A stretch of 64,000 nt of DNA from Egicoccus sp. AB-alg2 (lineage in GTDB: Bacteria > Actinomycetota > Nitriliruptoria > Nitriliruptorales > Nitriliruptoraceae), in the NCBI RefSeq assembly GCF_041821065.1, contig NZ_JBGUAX010000006.1:345322-409321 (forward strand), read 5' to 3'. Each line of letters opens with the position of its first letter. The first letter of the stretch is position 1. Shown here in pieces: positions 56,252 through 64,000 of the stretch. The position numbers were made by a program, and so were the translations under genes. The notes under the pieces are model-generated. The model saw only the letters and a list, made by a program, of their open reading frames with translations. It was not told where the DNA came from and ran no database searches.

Positions 56252-56268
56252 GGCCGCGCATGGCGGCC
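56252..56268 (-). promoter_or_regulatory. Hairpin just ahead of the cimA ribosome site
   Basis: GGCCGC-CATGC-GCGGCC forms a 6-bp stem 23-39 bases before the cimA GTG. It could be the terminator or the translation-blocking element of the attenuator. Confidence 0.4.
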
Positions 56269-56296
56269 GGACGACGGAAGAGGCACGGAGCGTGGA

Positions 56297-56340
56297 CCGG
56301 GCCGCTCCCGCAGCCCGGCATGCACCGGCTACGGGAGCGG
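56297..56340 (-). promoter_or_regulatory. Overlapping alternative hairpins of the cimA attenuator
   Basis: Three pairings compete on the minus-strand RNA. The last leader codons CCGCTCCCG (56332-56340) match CGGGAGCGG (56302-56310) over 9 bp. CCGG-TGCATG-CCGG (56315-56328) forms a small hairpin right after the leader stop. CCGGGC/GCCCGG (56313-56318 with 56297-56302) forms a third stem that reuses the right arm of the second and encloses the partner strand of the first. They cannot all coexist. Confidence 0.6.
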
Positions 56341-56406
56341 TGGAATGATGATGGACGCGCCACGAACGGCCTGGGCGAGGCCCGGCGTGGTGACGGTGGC
56401 GCGCAT
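56329..56406 (-). CDS. Isoleucine-rich leader peptide of cimA, 25 aa
   Basis: The ATG at 56406 has AGGGAG six bases upstream. The 25-codon frame ends ...GASIIIPPLP and contains three consecutive Ile codons (ATC-ATC-ATT, 56344-56352) plus Val and Leu codons. The stop lies 99 bases before the cimA start. The final codons CCG-CTC-CCG form one arm of a competing hairpin. A peptide this short with stacked codons for the pathway end product is the pattern of ribosome-mediated attenuation. Confidence 0.7.
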   Translation of the reverse strand: MRATVTTPGLAQAVRGASIIIPPLP

Positions 56407-56438
56407 CGTCGGCTCCCTGGTCTGACGTGCGAGCGGCG

Positions 56439-56468
56439 ACCGTACCGTCCCGTTCGCGTGCCTGTCGA
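56439..56468 (-). promoter_or_regulatory. Promoter of the cimA leader
   Basis: On the minus strand TCGACA (56463-56468) and TACGGT (56439-56444) are separated by 18 bases, a fair match to TTGACA/TANNNT. The predicted start is about 25 bases before the leader-peptide ATG and just after the dodecin stop. Confidence 0.5.
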
Positions 56469-56469
56469 C

Positions 56470-56688
56470 TCAGTCGTCGGCGTGGTCCTCGATGCGGAAG
56501 CCGACCTGCAGGGTCACCTGGGTGTGCTGCACGGCGCCGTCCTGGATCCAGCCGCGGATCTCCTTCACCTCGAACCAGTCGAGGTGGTGCACGGACTCTG
56601 CCGCCTTGGCGATGGCGCGGCGGATGGCGTCGTCGACGCCCTCGCGGCTGGAACCGACCAGTTCGATCTTCTTGTAGACGTGCGACAT
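56470..56688 (-). CDS. Dodecin
   Basis: The 72-aa product (SHVYKKIELVGSSREGVDDAI ... HHLDWFEVKEIRGWI) is a typical dodecin, a dodecameric hollow sphere that stores flavin or CoA. The flavin-stacking Trp of the WFEV segment and the conserved KIRG-like EIRGWI are present. The ATG follows GAGGA. It lies between the first Eis paralogue and the cimA leader. Confidence 0.94.
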   Translation of the reverse strand: MSHVYKKIELVGSSREGVDDAIRRAIAKAAESVHHLDWFEVKEIRGWIQDGAVQHTQVTLQVGFRIEDHADD

Positions 56689-56762
56689 GCGGCGTCCTCT
56701 CCGGTACGGAATCGTCGCCCGCACGGTAATGGGCCGGCTCGACGCCGCGGGGTGATCGGGCG

Positions 56763-57989
56763 TCAGAACTCGAACGGCGTCCAGGGCGCCCGCTCGGCCG
56801 CCACCAGCCGGTCGAGGTCGGCCGCGGCGTCGGGGCGTCGCTCGACCAGCCGCCTCGCCGCCGCCAGTTGCACGGCCCGGACCCCGCCGAGCCACACGGA
56901 TGCCAGCGCGTCGATCGGCAACTCCAGGTCGGGCTCGTCGTCGGTGCGTCGCATGGACGCCCCCTCCGGCGAGACCTCCAGCGTCCACGTGCCCGACTGG
57001 TCCCGGTAGCCGTCGGCGACGGCCAGCACGAGCCGGCCCGAACTCGTGTAGCTGCGCCCCTCGAACGCCGCCTGCACGTCGAGCAGGCGCGCGTACAGCG
57101 GCGAGGCCGTGGTCGCCCGCAGGCGCAACCGGTCCACGACCAGTTCGGGAAGCGCGTCGTCGGCCGGACGCATGAACGCGACCACCCGGGCGGTCAGGTC
57201 GAGGTTGCAGACGTACTGCCACAACGCGGCCTCGGCCTCCGGATCCGTCGCGACCACCTCGGCCAGGCGGACCTCGCCGTCGGGGAGGCTGTCGTGCCCC
57301 CAGTCGTTCTTGACCCGGTAGCTGGCGTACCCCCGGCCGGGGACGTGGATGAGCCGGCGGGCGCTGGCGCCGTTGCGCCACGAAGCGGGATCGTGCACGA
57401 CGGCGGCCCGCCACCACTGCGGGCTGCGGGTCGCGCACCCGGGGCGGTGGTCACGGACCCGCTCGAGGATCTGCGGCCATTCCGCGTGCGCCTGCTCGGG
57501 CGTGGCGGGCTCGACGACGCGGGTGTCGACCGGGTCGCGGAAGGCGACGCCGCGGTCGATGCGGTAGTTGAACGAGGGCGCCAGCACCCCGAACCCGAAG
57601 CGACCGTAGATGGCGGACTCGGAGGCGAAGAGCATGGCGACCGGCTCGCCGCGGTCGGCGGCGTCGTCGAGCCCGGCGCGCATCATCTTGCTGAGCAGCC
57701 CCCGGCGACGGTGGGTCTGCGAGACGCCGACGGCGGTCACGCCGGCCATGGGCATCCGCGCCCCGCCCGGCACGGACACGTCCATCGAATAGATGCCGTA
57801 GTTGGCGACGATCTGGTCCCGGTCGCGCACGACCCAACCCCGGAAGGCCGTGGCGGGTTCGCGGACGATGTCGACCCAGGCCTGCAGGTCGTCGTCGCTC
57901 TCGTCTTCGTGGAAGTGGCGTGAGACCGCGCGCGCGAAGGGCAGCGCGTCGTCGTCGGTGAGGCGCTCGGGCTCGAGTTCGGACGTCAT
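56763..57989 (-). CDS. Eis-family GNAT acetyltransferase, paralogue 1
   Basis: The 408-aa protein has the tripartite Eis plan: an N-terminal GNAT with acetyl-CoA loop GVSQTHRRRGLLSKMMRAGLDDA, a second GNAT-like domain and a C-terminal sterol-carrier-like domain ending WTPFEF, whose carboxylate acts in catalysis in Eis. The family acetylates amines at several positions, including aminoglycosides in mycobacteria. The natural substrate is unknown. It sits next to a diverged paralogue. Confidence 0.92.
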   Translation of the reverse strand: MTSELEPERLTDDDALPFARAVSRHFHEDESDDDLQAWVDIVREPATAFRGWVVRDRDQIVANYGIYSMDVSVPGGARMPMAGVTAVGVSQTHRRRGLLSKMMRAGLDDAADRGEPVAMLFASESAIYGRFGFGVLAPSFNYRIDRGVAFRDPVDTRVVEPATPEQAHAEWPQILERVRDHRPGCATRSPQWWRAAVVHDPASWRNGASARRLIHVPGRGYASYRVKNDWGHDSLPDGEVRLAEVVATDPEAEAALWQYVCNLDLTARVVAFMRPADDALPELVVDRLRLRATTASPLYARLLDVQAAFEGRSYTSSGRLVLAVADGYRDQSGTWTLEVSPEGASMRRTDDEPDLELPIDALASVWLGGVRAVQLAAARRLVERRPDAAADLDRLVAAERAPWTPFEF

Positions 57990-58074
57990 GCCGGGCTCCG
58001 GAGACGGATCGGATCGGGTGGGGCAACGAGGCCGCGCAGCGGCCGAGACGACCGGGGTGGTGGGTGGGATCGAA

Positions 58075-59292
58075 TCAGAACATCACGCCGTGCCAGGGGG
58101 CGACGTCGGTGGCGAACAGCCGGTCCGTGCGGGCGACGGCGCCGGGCGTGTGTGCCTGCAGGCGCCCGGCCGCGGCGTAGCGGCTCGCGCGATGACCGCC
58201 GAGCACGAGGGCGGCCAGCACCTCGGCGTCGAACTCGACGTCGGCGGCGTCCGTGCCGGCCGGCTCGCACACGGCCTTGCCGTCGCTGACCGCCAGCCGC
58301 CAGGTGCCGTCGTTGTGGGGCTGGAAGGCGTCGTGGACGCGCAGCGTGATGGTGTCGTCGACGCCGTAGCCGCGTGCCGCGAGAGCCACGGGTAGGTCGA
58401 GGAGGCACACCTGCAGCGGCCAGCCGGTCTTCACGTCGGCGCGGCCCTCGTCCGCGAGCAGCAGCGGCAGCGGGTCGTCGACGGGTCGGCGGTGGGCGCG
58501 GACGCGGCCGCTGAGGTCGATGTCGAGCAGGAACTGCCACAGCATCGCGGTGGCCTCGGGATCGAGGCCGATGAGTTCCTGCAACTGCACGGTGCCCGCC
58601 GGGTGCCCGGAGCTCCAGTCCGACTTCAACCGGTAGATGGCGAAGCCGCGGTCGGGGATCAGCGCGTAGAACTTCTCGCTGGCCCCGTCGCGGTCGGACG
58701 ACTCGTCGCCGAGGATCCGCTCCCACCAGGCGGCGGGCAGGCCGAGCATGCCGTGGCGCTGGCGCCGGAAGGCCTCGTAGAGGGCCGGGATCGCGGCGTC
58801 GGCCGCGGCGCGGTCGACCAGCCGGACCTCGTCGACGGCGACCGGCCGGCGCAGGCGGCCATGGGATCGCGGTACCTCGAGTTCGATGGTCGGGGCGGCC
58901 GGCCCGAAGCCGAAGCGGCCGTAGATGGGTGCTTCGGAGGCCCACAGCGCGGCATAGGGCTCACCGCGCTCGTACGCGTCCTCGAACAGCTGGCGCATCA
59001 TCCGCGTCAGCACGCCGCGGCGACGGTGGTCGGTGCGGACGCTGACGACCGTGATCCCGGCGCAGCCGACCGGGTCGGCCCAGGGCAGCGCCAGGTCGAA
59101 GCTGTACGCGCCGGAGGTGCCGACGATCTGGTCGCCGGCGCGGGCCACGACGGCGCGCTCGACCTCGGTCCACGGGCGGATGCGCGCCAACTCCTCTTCG
59201 GAGGCGCTGAACCCGAAGGTCTGGTTGAACACCCGCCGGAAGTCGGCGAACTGGTCGGCCGTGACCCGGCCGATCTCCACGTCGTTGCCCAC
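58075..59292 (-). CDS. Eis-family GNAT acetyltransferase, paralogue 2
   Basis: The 405-aa protein shares the Eis plan: acetyl-CoA loop SVRTDHRRRGVLTRMMRQLFEDA, the motif ASEAPIYGRFGFG and a C-terminal carboxylate in APWHGVMF. It differs from its neighbour across most of the middle domain, so the duplication is old. Start GTG with GGAG upstream. The 85-base gap between the two suggests a common transcript. Confidence 0.92.
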   Translation of the reverse strand: MGNDVEIGRVTADQFADFRRVFNQTFGFSASEEELARIRPWTEVERAVVARAGDQIVGTSGAYSFDLALPWADPVGCAGITVVSVRTDHRRRGVLTRMMRQLFEDAYERGEPYAALWASEAPIYGRFGFGPAAPTIELEVPRSHGRLRRPVAVDEVRLVDRAAADAAIPALYEAFRRQRHGMLGLPAAWWERILGDESSDRDGASEKFYALIPDRGFAIYRLKSDWSSGHPAGTVQLQELIGLDPEATAMLWQFLLDIDLSGRVRAHRRPVDDPLPLLLADEGRADVKTGWPLQVCLLDLPVALAARGYGVDDTITLRVHDAFQPHNDGTWRLAVSDGKAVCEPAGTDAADVEFDAEVLAALVLGGHRASRYAAAGRLQAHTPGAVARTDRLFATDVAPWHGVMF

Positions 59293-59394
59293 GTCGGTCT
59301 CCTGCCAGCAGGCGAGCTCACCAACGCTAGCTGCTCGACCCTGACCCGACCAGTCCGCGGCGCGGATGGCGGAAGGGAGGCCGGCGACGGATGT

Positions 59395-60381
59395 TCAGGC
59401 CGAACGCGGCTGTGGGAGGGACGACGCGACGGCGTCCGCACCGGTGTGTCGGCGCATGAACGCGCCGATCTCGCGCAGTGCATGGCGCGACTCGGGAAAT
59501 CCGGGGAAGGCGTGGAAGACGTGCCAGAGCCCGGAGAACTCGCCCAGCGAGGCGTCGAGGCCGGCCTCGCGGGCGCGGGTGACCAGCCGTCGGGCGTCGT
59601 CGCGCAGGATCTCGTCGCTGCCGACGTGGACGAGCATCGGTGGCAGCCCGGTGAGGTCGGCGTAGTGGGGCGAGACCCGCGGGTCGCTCAGTTCGAGGTC
59701 GCCGGCGTAGGCGCGGGCCGCGGGTTCCACCAGGCCGGCGCTCAGCCACGGGTCGATCCCGTCGAGTTCGTGCATGGACTCGCCCGTGCCGGCGAGGTCG
59801 GTCCACGGGGACATGCCCACGTAGCAGCCCGGCAGCGGCTGCCCCTCGTCGCGCAGGTGCACCAGGAGCGACAGGCCGAGGCCGCCGCCGGCGGAGTCGC
59901 CGCTGACCGCGATGCGCTCCGGGGGTGCGCCGTGCACGTCGACCAGCCACCGCCAGGCCGCCAGCACGTCGTCGAGCGCGGCCGGGAAGACGTGCTCGGG
60001 GGCGAGCCGGTACTCCGGCAGCAGCACCGGCGCGCGGGCGGTCCGCGACAGGGCGGCGGCCAGACCGCGGTGGCTGCGCGGCGAACCCATCGCGTAGGCG
60101 CCGCCGTGGATGTGGAACACGACGCGATCGGTGTCGCCGGCACGCTCGTCGCGGACCCATTCGCCGAGCACGCCCGGCATCTCGCAGGCCTCCCACGACG
60201 CCGTCTTCGGCAGCCGGATGCGGTTGCCCATCTCCTCGAGCTGTTCGCGCATGCGCAGCGCGTAGGCCTCGAGGTCCTCCAACGGCCCGGCCGGGTCTGG
60301 CGCGCCGCCGCCCCGGGCCCGCATGAGACGGACCGACGTCACCAGCCCCTGTTTGACGAGGCGTGCGCGCAGCGACGGCAC
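59395..60381 (-). CDS. Alpha/beta hydrolase, hormone-sensitive-lipase family esterase
   Basis: The 328-aa protein has the HSL oxyanion motif HIHGGAYAMGS, the nucleophile motif VSGDSAGGGLGL, Asp in HVGSDEILRDD and His in GLWHVFHAF. It probably hydrolyses short acyl esters in the cytosol; no signal peptide is seen. GTG follows AAGGA. It is 24 bases downstream of ilvE, so it may be read with it. Confidence 0.93.
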   Translation of the reverse strand: MPSLRARLVKQGLVTSVRLMRARGGGAPDPAGPLEDLEAYALRMREQLEEMGNRIRLPKTASWEACEMPGVLGEWVRDERAGDTDRVVFHIHGGAYAMGSPRSHRGLAAALSRTARAPVLLPEYRLAPEHVFPAALDDVLAAWRWLVDVHGAPPERIAVSGDSAGGGLGLSLLVHLRDEGQPLPGCYVGMSPWTDLAGTGESMHELDGIDPWLSAGLVEPAARAYAGDLELSDPRVSPHYADLTGLPPMLVHVGSDEILRDDARRLVTRAREAGLDASLGEFSGLWHVFHAFPGFPESRHALREIGAFMRRHTGADAVASSLPQPRSA

Positions 60382-60405
60382 CGGCGAGGGTCCTTTGGCG
60401 AGGGG

Positions 60406-61332
60406 TCAGTCGACGATCGTCAGCCAGTCCTTGTAGGCGTCGATGCGCCCGTGGATGGCATCGACGAAGGTGGCCTGGATCCGTTCGGTGACCGGCCCGC
60501 GCGGCCCGATCACTCGGCCATCGACTTCGCGGACCGGCGTCAGTTCGGCCGCGGTGCCGGTCAGGAAGATCTCGTCGGCGAGGTAGAGGTCGGTCCGTAC
60601 GAGGCTGGTCTCGTGGACCTCGATGTCCAGGTCCCGGGCGATCGTCATCACGCTGGAGCGGGTGATGCCGCCCAGCGGGCCGTCCGCCAGCGGCGGGGTC
60701 AGCACGACGCCGTCTCGGACCACGAACAGGTTCTCACCGGTCCCCTCGGCGACGAAGCCGTCCTCGGAGAGCATGATCGCCTCGTCGTAGCCCGAGCGCA
60801 GCGCCTCGACCTTCGCCAGCGACGAGTTCAGGTACTGGCCGTTGGCCTTGCCGGCCGGCGGGATGGTGTTCTTGCCGATCCGGCGGTAGGAGCTGATGCC
60901 GACGCTGACCCCGTTGACGGCACTGTCCTCGCCGAGGTACGCGCCCCACTCCCAGGTCGCGATGATCGTCTGTGGCTTGGACGGCAGCGGGTTGAGGCCG
61001 ATCTCGCCGTAGCCGAGGATGATCGTCGGGCGGATGTAGCAGCCGCCTTCGTGGCCGTTGACCCGGATGAGCTCGCACACGACGTCGCACAGCTCGTCGA
61101 CCGAGTACGGGATCGTGTCCAGCGGCGGGTAGATCTTGGCCGACTTCAGCAACCGGGCGAGGTGTGGCCGCAGCTGGAAGACGGCCGGGCCGGCGTCGGT
61201 CGGGTAGGCGCGGATGCCCTCGAAGACCCCGTAGCCGTAGTGCAGCGTCGGCGTCAGGACGTGGACCGTGGCGGCGTCCCAGTCGACGAACTCGCCGTCC
61301 ATCCAGATCTTGTCGGACTTCGGAAACGGCAT
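60406..61332 (-). CDS. ilvE: Branched-chain amino-acid aminotransferase
   Basis: IlvE performs the last step to Leu, Ile and Val. The 308-aa fold-type IV PLP enzyme has LHYGYGVFEGIRAY, the PLP lysine in PPAGKANGQYLNSSLAKVEAL, and SEDGFVAEGTGENLF. The ATG follows GGGAGG. It lies 80 bases after leuB on the same strand, linking two branched-chain steps. Confidence 0.96.
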   Translation of the reverse strand: MPFPKSDKIWMDGEFVDWDAATVHVLTPTLHYGYGVFEGIRAYPTDAGPAVFQLRPHLARLLKSAKIYPPLDTIPYSVDELCDVVCELIRVNGHEGGCYIRPTIILGYGEIGLNPLPSKPQTIIATWEWGAYLGEDSAVNGVSVGISSYRRIGKNTIPPAGKANGQYLNSSLAKVEALRSGYDEAIMLSEDGFVAEGTGENLFVVRDGVVLTPPLADGPLGGITRSSVMTIARDLDIEVHETSLVRTDLYLADEIFLTGTAAELTPVREVDGRVIGPRGPVTERIQATFVDAIHGRIDAYKDWLTIVD

Positions 61333-61412
61333 GGCGCAAGGTCCTCCCGGGTCGCGGTCCGGTGGCAGCGACGCCTCGGTCGTGGCTCCCTCAAGACGTC
61401 GGCGAGGCGAGG

Positions 61413-62474
61413 CTACTCGCCGACCAGCTCCGTCAGCCGGTCGCCCACGTCGCCGGTCGAGTATGCCGAACCGTCGGGTCGTTCGTCCCCGCGCTCGGAC
61501 AGCAGCCGGCCGACGGCACGGTCCACACGGGCCGCGGCCGCCTCCTCGCCCAGGAAGGCCAGCATCTGCCCGAGGCTCATCACGGCGGCGACGGGGTCGG
61601 CCTTCCCGGTCCCGGCGATGTCGGGCGCCGAGCCGTGCACGGGCTCGAACATCGACGGCGCCGCCCGGGTCGGGTCGAGGTTGCCGGACGCCGCCAGCCC
61701 CATCCCGCCCTGCACGGCGGCACCGAGGTCGGTGATGATGTCGCCGAACAGGTTCTCCGTCACCACGACGTCGAACCGCTCCGGTTGGGTGACGAAGTAC
61801 AGGCAGGCCGCGTCGACGTGTACGTAGTCGCGGGTGACGTCGGTGAACTCGGTGTCGCCGAGCAGCTCGAACGTCTCCATCCACAGCGCCCCGGCGTGGA
61901 CGAGCACGTTGGTCTTGTGCACCAGCGTGAGGTGCCCGCGCCGGCGCTGCGCCATTTCGAAGGCGTAGCGCAGGACCCGCTCGACACCGTGGCGGGTGTT
62001 GACCGATTCCTGGGTCGCGACCTCGTTGGGTGTGCCGGCATACAGCCGTCCGCCGGCGCCCGCGTACACGGACTCGGTGTTCTCGCGTACCACCACGAAG
62101 TCGCACCGGTCGGGGGTCAGGCCGGCGACCGGCGTCGACACGCCCGGGTAGAGCTTGACCGGGCGGTGGTTGACGTACTGGTCGAAGGCGAAGCGCAGCT
62201 TGAGCAGCAGGCCGCGCTCGATGACGCCGGGCGGGACGTCGGGAGTCCCGACGGCGCCGAGGTAGATGGCGTCGAACCCGCGCAACTCCTCGAGCGTGTC
62301 GTCACCGAGCACCTCGCCCGTGGCGAGGTAGCGCCGGCCGCCGAGGTCGTAGTCGACCCGCTGGGTGGTGAAGCCCTCGAGCTCCTCCAGCCGGTCGAGC
62401 ACCTTGAGGCCTTCGGCGACCACCTCGGGACCGATGCCGTCGCCCCCCAGGATCGCGATGCGGTGGTCTGCCAT
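61413..62474 (-). CDS. leuB: 3-Isopropylmalate dehydrogenase
   Basis: LeuB oxidises 3-isopropylmalate in leucine synthesis and, with citramalate synthase, 3-methylmalate toward isoleucine. The 353-aa protein has [35 protein letters not shown], the catalytic Lys in [12 protein letters not shown] and [25 protein letters not shown]. The ATG follows AGGAAGG. Chromosomal clustering with cimA and ilvE fits the dual use. Confidence 0.95.
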   Translation of the reverse strand: MADHRIAILGGDGIGPEVVAEGLKVLDRLEELEGFTTQRVDYDLGGRRYLATGEVLGDDTLEELRGFDAIYLGAVGTPDVPPGVIERGLLLKLRFAFDQYVNHRPVKLYPGVSTPVAGLTPDRCDFVVVRENTESVYAGAGGRLYAGTPNEVATQESVNTRHGVERVLRYAFEMAQRRRGHLTLVHKTNVLVHAGALWMETFELLGDTEFTDVTRDYVHVDAACLYFVTQPERFDVVVTENLFGDIITDLGAAVQGGMGLAASGNLDPTRAAPSMFEPVHGSAPDIAGTGKADPVAAVMSLGQMLAFLGEEAAAARVDRAVGRLLSERGDERPDGSAYSTGDVGDRLTELVGE

Positions 62475-62512
62475 GGTTCTCGGGCCTTCCTGTCGACACG
62501 TACGGCCCCGCG

Positions 62513-62518
62513 ATCCTA
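62513..62518 (-). promoter_or_regulatory. -10 element (TAGGAT) for leuB
   Basis: On the minus strand TAGGAT lies 38 bases before the leuB ATG, a good TANNAT match. No leader peptide is visible in this short leader. Confidence 0.5.
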
Positions 62519-62616
62519 GGCAGCCGCGCCCACGGCCCCCGACCGGCGGTGGCCGGGACGCCCTGCCCGGGCCGGTCGGTGGGCCGGAATACGGCGCCGA
62601 CGGGGTCGTGTGCGCC

Positions 62617-62622
62617 TATCGT
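62617..62622 (+). promoter_or_regulatory. Candidate -10 (TATCGT) for the RDD operon
   Basis: TATCGT lies 29 bases before the ATG at 62652 and would drive the three overlapping plus-strand genes. Confidence 0.4.
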
Positions 62623-62651
62623 GCACCGTGGCCGATCGCGAGGAGCCCGCC

Positions 62652-63158
62652 ATGAGCTACGACCCCAACGTTCCGCCGGGCAACACCCCACCCGGCCCCA
62701 GCGGCGGCCCGCCGTACGGCTCGCCGATCCCGGCCGGGACCGCCGGACTGGGTGCCCGCATCGGTGCCCGTCTGCTCGACGTCCTGCTGGTCGGCATCCC
62801 GGCCGGGCTGATCCTCGGCCTCATCGGTCTCGGGGCCGGCTTCACCGGGGACGGCTGGATCGGCAGCGCGATCGTGTCGGTGCTGTGGTTCGGCTACTTC
62901 GTGCTGCTGGAGTCCAACCGCGGCGCCACGCTCGGCAAGAGCCTGCTGAACCTGCGGGTCGTCGTCGCCGACGGCAGCAACCCGCCGACCGACGTGGCGG
63001 CCAAGCGCAACATCTGGATGCTGTTCGGCCTGATCCCGGTGCTCGGCGGGCTGCTGAGCTTCGTGGCCGTGATCGTCATCATCGTCACCATCGTGTCGGA
63101 CCAGAACAACCGCGGCTACCACGACCAGTTCGCCGGCACCGCGGTGATGCGCACCTGA
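62652..63158 (+). CDS. RDD-family membrane protein 1
   Basis: The 168-aa protein has a Pro/Gly-rich N-terminal tail of about 30 residues, then an RDD domain: GARIGARLLDVLLVGIPAGL (Arg-Asp), a second helix, GATLGKSLLNLRVV, and further hydrophobic segments. RDD proteins are small polytopic proteins, some acting as Na+(Li+,K+)/H+ antiporters. AGGAG precedes the ATG by six bases. It overlaps the next gene. Confidence 0.9.
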   Translation: MSYDPNVPPGNTPPGPSGGPPYGSPIPAGTAGLGARIGARLLDVLLVGIPAGLILGLIGLGAGFTGDGWIGSAIVSVLWFGYFVLLESNRGATLGKSLLNLRVVVADGSNPPTDVAAKRNIWMLFGLIPVLGGLLSFVAVIVIIVTIVSDQNNRGYHDQFAGTAVMRT

Positions 63159-63601
63159 GCCGCGCCGCGCCCGACCGCCGCCTGCCCGGCCAGCCGGCCG
63201 AGGTCGGCAACCGCTTCGTCGCGAAGCTCGTCGACGGCCTGCTGATCGGCCTCGTCCTGGTGCCGCTGTTCCTGCTGGGCGCGCCCGGTGACGACCGCGC
63301 CGTCACGGTCGCCACCGGGCTGGCGGGGTTCGTGTACTTCGTGGTGCTGGACGCCCGGGGTGGGACGGTCGGCAAGCGGCTGCTGCGTCTGTCGGTGGTC
63401 GACGCGGCGGGTCGGGCTCCGGGGTTGGGCCCGTCGTCGGTGCGAAACCTGTGGCTGCTGACCTCGCTGTTGCCGACGGTCTTCGGACAGCTGCTCGCCG
63501 TGCTCGCCAGCGTCGGCATCGCGGTCACGATCGCCCGCGACCCGCGCAGCGTCGGCATCCACGACCGCTACGCGGCGACGTTCGTACGCTCGTCGGCATG
63601 A
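63155..63601 (+). CDS. RDD-family membrane protein 2
   Basis: The frame encodes a second RDD domain: GNRFVAKLVDGLLIGLVLVPLFLLG, GGTVGKRLLRLSVVD and HDRYAATFV. No ATG, GTG or TTG lies near the expected N-terminus; a CTG at 63155 overlapping the previous stop (CTGA) is the best candidate and gives 148 aa. The start is therefore uncertain. Its end overlaps the next gene by ATGA. Confidence 0.8.
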   Translation: MSRAAPDRRLPGQPAEVGNRFVAKLVDGLLIGLVLVPLFLLGAPGDDRAVTVATGLAGFVYFVVLDARGGTVGKRLLRLSVVDAAGRAPGLGPSSVRNLWLLTSLLPTVFGQLLAVLASVGIAVTIARDPRSVGIHDRYAATFVRSSA

Positions 63602-63999
63602 TCCTGTCGCAGGACGTCGACCGGCCGCGCCTGCGCGCGGCGCTGCGCGAGGTCGCCCCCTGGGTCACGGCGGGCGAGTACGGGCCGTGCGCCGTCGAGG
63701 CGGGCTCGTGCGACCGCTGCGGCGACGCGCCGAGGCTGCTGCCGCTGTGCGGCCCGGTCGCCTGGACGGCGGTGTGCCGTGACTGCGGCCTGGCACTGGG
63801 CGATGACGGCTGGTGCGCCGGCCACGCCGACGACGGTGCAGCCGCACGTCGCTGGGCCGCCGCCCTGCCCGACGACTGGCCGCTGATCACGCTGCTGTGG
63901 TGGCTGGCGAGGGGCGAACTGCGCGGCGTGGAGCTGACCGCCGACCGTCGCCACCATCTCGCACCGGCCGTTCGCGCCGCGCTGCCGGCCGGTGACTAG
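63598..63999 (+). CDS. Cysteine-rich protein of unknown function
   Basis: The 133-aa product has eight clustered cysteines and a His (GPCAVEAGSCDRCGD ... LCGPVAWTAVCRDCGLALGDDGWCAGH), which suggests one or two zinc ribbons. A helical C-terminal half follows with DDWPLITLLWWLARGEL, which could be an amphipathic or membrane-associated segment. I do not recognise the family. It shares ATGA with the second RDD gene, so it belongs to that operon. Confidence 0.7.
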   Translation: MILSQDVDRPRLRAALREVAPWVTAGEYGPCAVEAGSCDRCGDAPRLLPLCGPVAWTAVCRDCGLALGDDGWCAGHADDGAAARRWAAALPDDWPLITLLWWLARGELRGVELTADRRHHLAPAVRAALPAGD

Positions 64000-64000
64000 C

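Noticed and set aside
58492..61827. A very long open frame (1111 codons) on the plus strand opposite the Eis, esterase and ilvE genes
   Set aside because: It is the antisense shadow of well-supported minus-strand genes in very GC-rich DNA, has low-complexity composition and matches no family.
62475..62651. Leucine attenuator before leuB
   Set aside because: The predicted leader is about 30 bases, with no short frame and no Leu codon cluster.

Overview
The window is a 64 kb piece of a very GC-rich bacterial chromosome with no plasmid, prophage or integrative-element backbone. Gene order and content are actinobacterial: rpmF-rnc-mutM-smc-ftsY, rpmB-DAK2-recG, a SepIVA-type DivIVA protein beside coaD, a gltX/tRNA-Gln/tRNA-Glu group, CofC (F420), GAF-ANTAR, Eis-type acetyltransferases and an SLH/Rpf cell-wall protein. 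A complete ectABCD set points to a salt-adapted organism. A halophilic or alkaliphilic lineage such as Nitriliruptoria fits, but that placement is inference.

Positions 1-22,300 hold housekeeping genes, nearly all on the minus strand: cstA (cut by the window edge), ftsY, smc, a 64-aa protein, a divergent Fpg/MutM protein, rnc, rpmF, YceD, a SepIVA-like protein, coaD, rsmD, oligopeptidase B, a secreted SLH-Rpf protein behind a hairpin-rich 368-nt leader region, acetoacetyl-CoA synthetase, recG and a DAK2 protein. Divergent rpmB and a stand-alone Lrp effector domain close the block. Positions 22,344-25,692 are ectABCD (ectoine and 5-hydroxyectoine).

Positions 25,991-34,290 are mixed: ddl with a trans-sulfuration PLP enzyme, an SDR, GAF-ANTAR, gpsA, cofC, a cold-shock-like protein, an unrecognised protein and a tandem GNAT. 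Positions 34,302-41,903 are amino-acid genes: serB divergent from dapC, a polyprenyl-phosphate transporter-like DUF368 protein with a GDPD, then dapD-dapE-comB. An ATP-dependent DNA ligase, a 50-aa membrane protein, a three-gene polar amino-acid ABC transporter, proline iminopeptidase and an HNH protein with three zinc-knuckle repeats follow. Next come tRNA-Glu, tRNA-Gln and gltX, then an SRPBCC protein, purB, def and tspO.

Positions 53,712-62,474 carry a scattered branched-chain amino-acid set on the minus strand (cimA, ilvE, leuB), interspersed with an FAH protein, dodecin, two Eis paralogues and an esterase. The strongest regulatory signal in the window lies ahead of cimA: a promoter, a 25-codon leader peptide with three consecutive Ile codons, and overlapping alternative hairpins. 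That is the layout of a ribosome-mediated attenuator on the committed step to isoleucine by the citramalate route. The window ends with two RDD membrane proteins and a cysteine-rich protein in an overlapping operon.

Many promoters are recognisable from a TANNNT -10 hexamer near the start codon. Some are close enough to imply leaderless mRNAs. I found no CRISPR array, insertion sequence, or recognisable defence island.
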